16,995 nt of DNA. Source: Eubacterium sp. UBA5416. GTDB lineage: Bacteria; Bacillota; Clostridia; Lachnospirales; Lachnospiraceae. The notes under the pieces were generated by a model. It saw only the letters and a program-made list of their open reading frames with translations, had not been told where the DNA came from and ran no database searches. Where the stretch lies: NCBI GenBank assembly GCA_002409525.1, contig DHNM01000013.1, positions 35,985 to 52,979 on the forward strand, written 5' to 3'. The translations under genes and the position numbers were made by a program. Shown in pieces: positions 7,662-12,621 of the stretch; positions within the stretch are counted from its first letter, which is position 1; every line of letters starts with the position of its first letter.

Positions 7662-8180
7662 TCATTCTTCTGTCCGATCTATGGCCTTTCGTGCCTTTTC
7701 AAATTTATCCGCACCGATATGGCAATATCCTGTTGGATTTTTATCGAGGTAATTCTGGTGATATTCCTCTGCCTTGTAATATTCCTTTAACGGCTCCACT
7801 TTAACAGCGATTTTCTCTTTATAATTCTTTTGCAGCTCATTCACCGACTCTTTAGTCACCGGTTCATCTGCTGCATCCACATAAAAGATTCCTGTCCTGT
7901 ACTGAGTTCCGATATCATTTCCCTGTCGATTCATACTCACCGGATCAATCACATCATAATACATGTTCAGGATAAAAGGCAGACTTACTTTTTCATCATC
8001 GTATTCCACCTTTACCGTCTCCGCGTACCCTGTATTATTTGTGCAGACTTCTTCATATGTCGGTGCCTTGGTATGCCCATTTGCGTATCCCACTTCTGTC
8101 GATATCACACCTGGGATACATGCAAAATACTTCTCAGTTCCCCAAAAACATCCTCCTGCAAGGTATATCATTTTCTTCAT
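7662..8180 (-). CDS. msrA: Peptide-methionine (S)-S-oxide reductase MsrA
   Basis: MsrA reduces the S-epimer of methionine sulfoxide, free or in proteins, and so repairs oxidative damage. The active-site motif GGCFWG lies near the N-terminus. It is followed by the family stretches EVGYANGHTKAPTYEEVC, YYDVIDPVSMNRQGNDIGTQYRTGI and YYKAEEYHQNYLDKNP. The start is set at ATG 8180 (172 residues, MKKMIYLAGG). The frame opens at an earlier ATG, 8192, but AAAGG directly abuts that codon and cannot serve it. For 8180 the spacing is long but usable, and the N-terminus matches the family. No MsrB domain is fused. It follows tag by about 56 nt on the same strand, suggesting a small damage-repair operon. 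Confidence 0.96.
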   Translation of the reverse strand: MKKMIYLAGGCFWGTEKYFACIPGVISTEVGYANGHTKAPTYEEVCTNNTGYAETVKVEYDDEKVSLPFILNMYYDVIDPVSMNRQGNDIGTQYRTGIFYVDAADEPVTKESVNELQKNYKEKIAVKVEPLKEYYKAEEYHQNYLDKNPTGYCHIGADKFEKARKAIDRTEE

Positions 8181-8236
8181 ACTATCCAACATCCTTTCGT
8201 AATTTTTTCATCATCCAAATATGCGGACATCCCTCA

Positions 8237-8815
8237 TCAGCTGCTATATTTAAGTTCAGGAAATCGAAAGCTGCAAGAAACAAGATGGTCATTGACCATA
8301 CCGATCGACTGCATGAGCGAGTAAACGATGGTAGTTCCGATAAACTTAAATCCCTCTTTTTTCAACTGTCTGCTGATTTCATCGGAAAGCGGCGTATTTG
8401 CCGGCACTTCATCCATCGTTTCCCATTGATTCACAATCGGATGCCCATCCACATATGACCACAGGAAATGATCCAGCGAGCCATATTTATCACAAAGTTT
8501 AAAATACATCTTTGCATTATTAATGGCAGCATTTACCTTCAGCCGATTTCTGATAATTCCAGGATTTGAAAGCAGCTCTTTAACTTTTTCTCCATCATAA
8601 AACGCCAGCGCTTCCGGTTTGAAGTCATCATAGGCCTCGCAGAGCGCATCCATCTTTTTTAGAATTGTAGACCAGCTAAGCCCTGCCTGCTGCCCTTCCA
8701 GAATCATCATTTTAAATAGTTCATGATCATCATGTACAGGTCTTCCCCATTTGTGATCATGATATTCCTGTTCCAGTTCTGATTTTTCAGCCCAGCTGCA
8801 TCGCTTGATATCCAT
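8237..8815 (-). CDS. tag: DNA-3-methyladenine glycosylase I
   Basis: This 192-residue enzyme removes 3-methyladenine from alkylated DNA, the first step of base excision repair. The protein aligns well from memory with E. coli TagI. The four zinc ligands are present with correct spacing (C6, H19, H177, C181). The catalytic-pocket motif LEGQQAGLSW carries E40, equivalent to E38 of TagI. KKEGFKFIGTTIVYSLMQSIGMVNDH is the conserved C-terminal region. The start is supported by GGAGG 5 nt before the ATG. It is upstream of msrA on the same strand, so alkylation and oxidation repair may be expressed together. Confidence 0.96.
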   Translation of the reverse strand: MDIKRCSWAEKSELEQEYHDHKWGRPVHDDHELFKMMILEGQQAGLSWSTILKKMDALCEAYDDFKPEALAFYDGEKVKELLSNPGIIRNRLKVNAAINNAKMYFKLCDKYGSLDHFLWSYVDGHPIVNQWETMDEVPANTPLSDEISRQLKKEGFKFIGTTIVYSLMQSIGMVNDHLVSCSFRFPELKYSS

Positions 8816-8872
8816 ATATTCCTCCGTAAAATCATTTGAACTTCAGTGACAAAGGTTTCTTTATTTCTTTAC

Positions 8873-8881
8873 ATAATACCA
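8873..8881 (-). promoter_or_regulatory. Candidate extended -10 promoter for tag-msrA
   Basis: On the minus strand TGG-TATTAT lies about 60 nt before the tag start. A TTGTGG upstream is 20 nt away, too far for a normal -35 box. Weak call. Confidence 0.3.
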
Positions 8882-8988
8882 TATATGCGCTATCCTTTCC
8901 ACAATTAAGGATCAGTAGGAGGAAATAATATCATTTGCAGCTTCTTCCGGAGTTACCAATATCTTGGCGCTAATGATACACAGACTGC

Positions 8989-9017
8989 TTGTGTATATTT
9001 CAAAGAAAAGTTATAAT
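8989..9017 (+). promoter_or_regulatory. Sigma-A promoter of the HAD nucleotidase gene
   Basis: TTGTGT (8989-8994), 17 bp, then a perfect TATAAT (9012-9017). The start codon at 9077 lies about 60 nt beyond it. Confidence 0.72.
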
Positions 9018-9076
9018 AGAACCTATAACTAATTCAAAACTAAATGAAAAATATTGTTTTACAAAGGAGTATAACA

Positions 9077-9766
9077 ATGATCGACACTATTTTATTTGAT
9101 TTAGATAACACAATCCTAGATTTTGACAAGGCTGAAGAAATAGCGCTGACCAAGACTTTCCGTGAACTTCATATCAACCCGACAAAGCAGATGATGAGCA
9201 GGTATAGTGAAATAAATCTTGCTCAGTGGAAACTTCTTGAACAGGGGAAAATCACTCGTGACGAAGTCAAAACACGTCGTTACAGTTTACTATTTCAAGA
9301 GTTTGGAATTGAAAGTTCTGCCGATCAGGCAGAAGAAATCTACGAAAAGGATCTCGGAATCGGGCATTACTTTCTGGATGGAGCCGAAGAGCTGCTACGG
9401 GATCTTCATAATCAATACCACCTTTACATAGTTACAAATGGAACGGCAAGTGTTCAGAGAGGCCGAATAAAAAGCGCAGGCCTTCGCAACTACTGCCAGG
9501 ATATATTTATCTCAGAAGTTATCGGATTCAACAAACCAAGGAGGGAATATTTTGACTGTTGCTTTGCAAAGATTCCTGAGTTTTGCAAGGACAGATGTAT
9601 CATCGTAGGCGACAGCTTAACCTCCGATATTCAGGGTGGAATTAACGCAGGGATTCGGACCATCTGGTTTAATCATGATCATATAGATAATATCTCTGAT
9701 GTCCATCCAGACTACACAATTAACTCTCTAAATGAATTACAGGCAGTCCTTCATTCACTGAATTAG
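9077..9766 (+). CDS. YjjG-family HAD hydrolase (noncanonical pyrimidine nucleotidase)
   Basis: This 229-residue protein has all four HAD motifs. D8-L-D10-N-T is motif I (nucleophile and acid), and VTNGTASVQRGRI is motif II. The lysine in GFNKPRREYFD is motif III, and VGDSLTSDIQGG is motif IV. The spacing and the GI-TIWFN ending fit the YjjG type, which dephosphorylates nucleoside monophosphates including damaged pyrimidines. The substrate is inferred from the family. ATG 9077 is chosen because AAAGGAG lies 7 nt upstream and residue 2 onward matches the family. An in-frame start at 9044 would add 11 unrelated residues without a ribosome binding site. It is a single-gene unit with its own promoter and terminator. 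Confidence 0.9.
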   Translation: MIDTILFDLDNTILDFDKAEEIALTKTFRELHINPTKQMMSRYSEINLAQWKLLEQGKITRDEVKTRRYSLLFQEFGIESSADQAEEIYEKDLGIGHYFLDGAEELLRDLHNQYHLYIVTNGTASVQRGRIKSAGLRNYCQDIFISEVIGFNKPRREYFDCCFAKIPEFCKDRCIIVGDSLTSDIQGGINAGIRTIWFNHDHIDNISDVHPDYTINSLNELQAVLHSLN

Positions 9767-9769
9767 GCT

Positions 9770-9820
9770 AAAAGAATTGGGGATAAACTGCCAGGATATC
9801 TCCAATTCTTTTATTTTATT
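9770..9820 (+). terminator. Terminator between the HAD gene and the repeat-protein gene
   Basis: A long stem, AAAAGAATTGG (9770-9780) with CCAATTCTTTT (9802-9812), is extended by five more pairs including one G-U. It is followed by ATTTTATT on the plus strand. The genes on either side converge, and the A-rich 5' arm supplies U residues for the minus strand, so it is probably bidirectional. Confidence 0.85.
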
Positions 9821-9829
9821 AAAGCATAA

Positions 9830-10354
9830 TCACGCCGTTTTAATTTCAAGAACAGACAACCTTTTTTCATACTCATCAAGCCTTTTAATCAGCATATGAA
9901 TCGTATCGGATTCGTTTCTTGATATCCAGTACATATCATTTAATTTTTTTAAGTGTTCTTGTATTGCTTTGAACTTCATTTCATATTTGGCATCATTTCG
10001 TTCCATCTCACTTAACAGCATATGTGCCAATCTTCTATCCTCTCTCTCCACAATAGGCGATACGATTTCAGGCCCCTTAGATTCTATTGCAGAATTTACA
10101 ATATCCGGCGTCTTGGCTTCTATTGCTGCATTCACAATATCCGGGGTCTTGGCTTCTATTGCTGCTTTCACAATTCCCGGGGTCTTGGCTTCTATTGCAG
10201 AATTTACAATATCCGGCGTCTTGGCTTCTATTGCTGCATTCACAATATCCGGCGTCTTGGCTTCTATTGCTGCATTCACAATTCCCGGCGTCTTGGCTGC
10301 GATAGAATCATTTACAATCTCTCTGATAGCTTCCAGATCTTTCCTCTCCAACAT
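9830..10354 (-). CDS. Repeat protein: seven 12-residue repeats plus C-terminal coiled coil
   Basis: This 174-residue cytoplasmic-type protein has no signal or membrane segment. Its parts are a short helical N-terminus (MLERKDLEAIREIVND) and seven 12-residue units of AIEAKTPDIVNA type (about residues 17-100). A charged, probably helical C-terminus follows, with EREDRRLAHMLLSEMERNDAKYEMKFKAIQEHLKK, then a heptad-like segment LIKRLDEYEKRLSVLE. I do not recognise a characterised family. The C-terminal part looks like that of small uncharacterised Clostridia proteins with variable middle regions, which is an impression only. The first and last units are degenerate and the middle five nearly identical. 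GGAGG lies 7 nt before the ATG. It may be an oligomerising or scaffold protein, but no function is assigned. Confidence 0.8.
   Translation of the reverse strand: MLERKDLEAIREIVNDSIAAKTPGIVNAAIEAKTPDIVNAAIEAKTPDIVNSAIEAKTPGIVKAAIEAKTPDIVNAAIEAKTPDIVNSAIESKGPEIVSPIVEREDRRLAHMLLSEMERNDAKYEMKFKAIQEHLKKLNDMYWISRNESDTIHMLIKRLDEYEKRLSVLEIKTA
10055..10306 (-). repeat. Coding tandem array, seven units of 36 nt
   Basis: In-frame units, in coding order, run 10306-10271, 10270-10235, 10234-10199, 10198-10163, 10162-10127, 10126-10091 and 10090-10055. Units 3 and 6 are identical at the DNA level. Units 2 and 5 differ by a single base. Unit 4 resembles unit 1 in having G where the others have D. This indicates a three-unit (108-nt) duplication on top of the 36-nt array. 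Unit 7 is degenerate (AIESKGPEIVSP). Confidence 0.95.
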
Positions 10355-10397
10355 ACCTTATCCTCCCAGCTGATTGTCCGTTGCATTTAATATCACT

Positions 10398-10426
10398 AGT
10401 ATCCTATATTTTAAAGCATCATTCAA
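10398..10426 (-). promoter_or_regulatory. Candidate promoter of the repeat-protein gene
   Basis: On the minus strand TTGAAT (10426-10421), 17 bp, then GATACT (10403-10398). It lies about 44 nt before the ATG. The -10 match is only 4 of 6. Confidence 0.4.
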
Positions 10427-10494
10427 GTCTACCATCTTCATCTTATGTTCAGTTTCTTCGTAGAACAATTTAAAGCAAATAAATCCGACTATTT

Positions 10495-10830
10495 CTATCT
10501 TTTCTTCACAACCAGATCATAGCTCTCGGCAATCATGCGTTTAATTTCCTCATCCGGAATACTTCCGTCAAGTATGATGGAATTCCAGTGCTCTTTGTTC
10601 TGATGATAAGCGGGAATCACAGACTCATAGGCATTTCTCCAGAAATCCCTCCATTGTGGATCCACTTTCACATTTACCCAGATATTTCCGAAACGTTCAT
10701 ATGTCCAGACAAATGCCCTCTTATTTGGCCTGTATCGGACCAGCACCCAGTTATCGTCATGAAAGGGTGTATCCTGATATGCTCCCGGAAATGTCATGCC
10801 ATAATCCAGTACCTCTTTTCGTTCTCTCAA
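10495..10830 (-). CDS. MmcQ/YjbR family protein
   Basis: This 111-residue protein has the YjbR-like (CyaY-fold) pattern. It has an N-terminal helix ending in a FPGAYQDTPF stretch, then strands VLVRYRPNKRAFVWTYER and WVNVKVDP. HQNKEHWNSIILDGSIPDEEIKRMIAESYDLVV follows. Members are small, sometimes described as DNA-binding, and their cellular role is unclear. The start is TTG at 10830, with GGAG 8 nt upstream; the resulting N-terminus fits the family and no better ATG exists. It lies 32 nt after the ABC-F gene on the same strand and is probably its co-transcribed partner. A link to antibiotic resistance is not implied by the sequence. Confidence 0.85.
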   Translation of the reverse strand: MRERKEVLDYGMTFPGAYQDTPFHDDNWVLVRYRPNKRAFVWTYERFGNIWVNVKVDPQWRDFWRNAYESVIPAYHQNKEHWNSIILDGSIPDEEIKRMIAESYDLVVKKR

Positions 10831-10862
10831 TTACTCATCTCCATCTAAAATTCTTCCATCAG

Positions 10863-12326
10863 CTATAGTCGTATCACCTTTGTCGCCACATGTTCAATAA
10901 AACGGCTGTCATGTTCTACTATAAGCATGGTCGGCACAAACTCAAGAATCAGCTGTTCAATTTGCATCCTCGAGAAAACATCAATATAATTCAACGGTTC
11001 ATCCCAGATATATAGATGTGCCTGCTGGCTTAAAGACTTCGCGATTAGAACCTTTTTCTTCTGCCCTTCACTGAAATCCCCGATTTGCTTTTCAAACTGT
11101 GTTCTCTCAAATCCAAGTTTTCGAAGAACCGTCAGAAATATCGTCTCATCCAGTCCGTTTGACTCGGAAAACTCATGTAATGTCCCCGATATCCCGGATG
11201 TATCCTGTGGAACATAGGATATAATTATTCCCGATGCCAGTTCCATCTGCCCCTGGAAATCTGTGTTCATTCCCATAATCATTTTTAAAATGCTTGATTT
11301 TCCGCATCCATTTCTACCCTGCAGAGCCACACGCTCACCATTCTTCACTTCCATATGAAAGTTATCCAATACAGGTTTAGAATTATCAGAAAAAATCTGG
11401 ATATCTTCCATCCGAATGAGAATGTCCTTGTGAAGCTTAAGCGGACAAAGTTTCAGATCGTCCACTGTCTCCACATTTTTAAGAAGGGAAGATTTCTCCT
11501 CCAATGCCTGATCTGCGCGATGTTCCAGAATCTTTGAGCGTTTCATCATCTTTGCGGCCTTATGCCCGACGTAGCCTTTATCCGCTGCCCCTCTTTTGGA
11601 CTTTTCAACTTTTCCCGCCCATTCGCCGGCTGTCCTGGAACCTTTCTCCAGCTTTCGGATGTCCTTTTTAAGCCGCTCGTTCTGTTCCAGTTCGAAGCGG
11701 TCGCTGCGCTCTTTATCTTCCCACCAGGTAGTGAAATTTCCTTTTGTAACTGTAATATTGTTCTTATTAATCGACAAAACATGATCGATACATCCGTCCA
11801 GAAAGGCCCGGTCATGGGAGACCAGAATGAATCCTTTTTTCTGATTAAGGTATTCCATAAGTTTTACCCGGCTCTCCATATCCAGATGATTAGTGGGCTC
11901 ATCAATCAGCAGAAAATGATTCTGCCTTGCAAACAGAACCGCAAGCAGAGTCTTCGTCTGCTCTCCGTTACTTAACGTATCAAACGGTCGATAAAGAATA
12001 TCGGGATCAACTTCCAGCAGATTCAATTCCCTGCAGATCTTCCAAAGTTCATACATAGGATCCGTATCTTCGATGATATCGATTGTATTTCTTGTTTTGT
12101 CATTTACCGGATAAGGGAAATAATCAAAGACTTCACCGGAGCTGATTGTGCCCCGATATTCATATTTCCCAAGTAAGAGTTTTAAGAATGTTGTCTTTCC
12201 TCTTCCGTTTCTCCCGATAAATCCCAGTTTCCAGTCCGTATCGATCTGAAAGGAAACGCGATCAAAAATCAAATCATCGCTTCCCTCATAATAAAATGTT
12301 AAATCTTGTACATTGATCAGTGCCAT
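10863..12326 (-). CDS. Lsa-like ABC-F ribosomal protection protein
   Basis: This 487-residue soluble protein has two ATPase domains and no membrane segment. Domain 1 has Walker A G38RNGRGKTT46, signature LSNGEQ (118-123) and Walker B LIDEPTNHLD (140-149). Domain 2 has Walker A G337RNGCGKSS345, signature FSEGQ (418-422) and WDEPLNYID (441-449). The basic helical linker between them (about 195-300) holds KAAKMMKRSK, the region that reaches toward the peptidyl-transferase centre in ABC-F proteins. By recall the sequence tracks Lsa(A) closely (NWKLGLIGRNGRGKTT, LYIWDEPLNYLDVF). Lsa proteins dislodge lincosamides, streptogramin A and pleuromutilins from the ribosome; resistance here is a prediction. 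AGGAG lies 5 nt before ATG 12326. The gene follows an elaborate leader with two upstream ORFs, and the yjbR-like gene follows it. Confidence 0.92.
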   Translation of the reverse strand: MALINVQDLTFYYEGSDDLIFDRVSFQIDTDWKLGFIGRNGRGKTTFLKLLLGKYEYRGTISSGEVFDYFPYPVNDKTRNTIDIIEDTDPMYELWKICRELNLLEVDPDILYRPFDTLSNGEQTKTLLAVLFARQNHFLLIDEPTNHLDMESRVKLMEYLNQKKGFILVSHDRAFLDGCIDHVLSINKNNITVTKGNFTTWWEDKERSDRFELEQNERLKKDIRKLEKGSRTAGEWAGKVEKSKRGAADKGYVGHKAAKMMKRSKILEHRADQALEEKSSLLKNVETVDDLKLCPLKLHKDILIRMEDIQIFSDNSKPVLDNFHMEVKNGERVALQGRNGCGKSSILKMIMGMNTDFQGQMELASGIIISYVPQDTSGISGTLHEFSESNGLDETIFLTVLRKLGFERTQFEKQIGDFSEGQKKKVLIAKSLSQQAHLYIWDEPLNYIDVFSRMQIEQLILEFVPTMLIVEHDSRFIEHVATKVIRL

Positions 12327-12333
12327 AATTTCT

Positions 12334-12389
12334 CCTCACATATACAAACAGCGCAGAAAGTATACAAGCATACTCTCTGCGCCGTGAGG
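12334..12389 (-). promoter_or_regulatory. Leader hairpin predicted to hide the ABC-F ribosome binding site
   Basis: A 13-bp stem (GCGCAGAGAGTAT with ATACTTTCTGCGC, one G-U pair, 6-nt loop; 12382-12351) is flanked by CCTCAC (12389-12384) and GTGAGG (12339-12334). These flanks are complementary, and GTGAGG is part of the ribosome binding site of the ABC-F gene. The tract after the stem (TGTTTGTAT) is only mildly U-rich, so translational control looks more likely than termination. Confidence 0.72.
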
Positions 12390-12440
12390 CTTCGTCCACA
12401 AAACAGAATAAACTGATCTGTAGGCGTAAAGTAAAAACAT
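12336..12440 (-). CDS. Second leader peptide (34 codons) of the ABC-F gene
   Basis: This upstream ORF starts at ATG 12440 and begins MFLLYAYRSVYSVLWTKP. Its ribosome binding site is the AGGAAA in TGCAGGAAATGTAC, about 7 nt upstream. It reads through the whole 13-bp hairpin and ends LRCLYM. Its TGA stop (12338-12336) sits inside the TGAGGAG ribosome binding site of the ABC-F gene. A ribosome finishing this ORF would therefore unfold the hairpin and stop exactly where reinitiation at the ABC-F start could occur. A different frame across the same region (ATG 12460 to TGA 12317) has no ribosome binding site and is less likely. That this peptide is translated is inferred. Confidence 0.6.
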   Translation of the reverse strand: MFLLYAYRSVYSVLWTKPHGAESMLVYFLRCLYM

Positions 12441-12444
12441 GTAC

Positions 12445-12534
12445 ATTTCCTGCAGTACATATCACAGACCCAAAACCTAAGGATTGTGTCCTTCTTATGA
12501 CATGCGTTTTTAGTTCTATTTATCTGCAGGAAAT
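12445..12534 (-). promoter_or_regulatory. Attenuator pairing between upstream ORF 1 and the start signal of ORF 2
   Basis: ATTTCCTGCAG (12534-12524), inside the first upstream ORF, is perfectly complementary over 11 nt to CTGCAGGAAAT (12455-12445). The latter contains the ribosome binding site of the second upstream ORF. Pairing would shut ORF 2. A ribosome stalled on ORF 1 would keep it open. An alternative local hairpin (ATGTAC with GTACAT around the same bases) also exists. Confidence 0.62.
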
Positions 12535-12543
12535 CTGAATCAT
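12520..12543 (-). CDS. First leader peptide (MIQISCR) of the ABC-F gene
   Basis: This short ORF runs ATG 12543 to TAA 12520, encoding M-I-Q-I-S-C-R. It has a strong ribosome binding site, GAGGTGA, overlapping the usual spacing before the ATG. It lies about 25 nt downstream of the predicted transcription start, as leader peptides of drug-inducible resistance genes do. Its last codons carry the 11-nt segment that can pair with the next start region. Translation and drug-dependent stalling are inferred. Confidence 0.6.
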   Translation of the reverse strand: MIQISCR

Positions 12544-12574
12544 GCTTTCACCTCTTTCTTTAACTGATACTGAT

Positions 12575-12603
12575 AATCTAACATGACCATGCCATACTGT
12601 CAA
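12575..12603 (-). promoter_or_regulatory. Sigma-A promoter of the ABC-F leader
   Basis: On the minus strand a perfect TTGACA (12603-12598), 17 bp, then TAGATT (12580-12575), with an extended -10 TG. It starts only 19 nt past the oppA stop codon. I see no terminator in between, so read-through from the opp operon is possible. Confidence 0.72.
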
Positions 12604-12621
12604 GAAGCTGAGTTCGGTTTT

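Noticed and set aside
7830..8458. Long plus-strand frames opposite msrA and tag
   Set aside because: Antisense shadows of two unmistakable enzymes; no start signals or recognisable protein.
10055..10306. 36-nt repeats as a possible CRISPR array
   Set aside because: Units are directly adjacent with no spacers and are in frame within an ORF; this is a protein repeat.
9969..10390. Open plus-strand frames opposite the repeat gene
   Set aside because: They arise because a 36-nt repeat lacking stops in one frame lacks them in others; no ribosome binding site, and the minus-strand gene has one plus a sensible protein.
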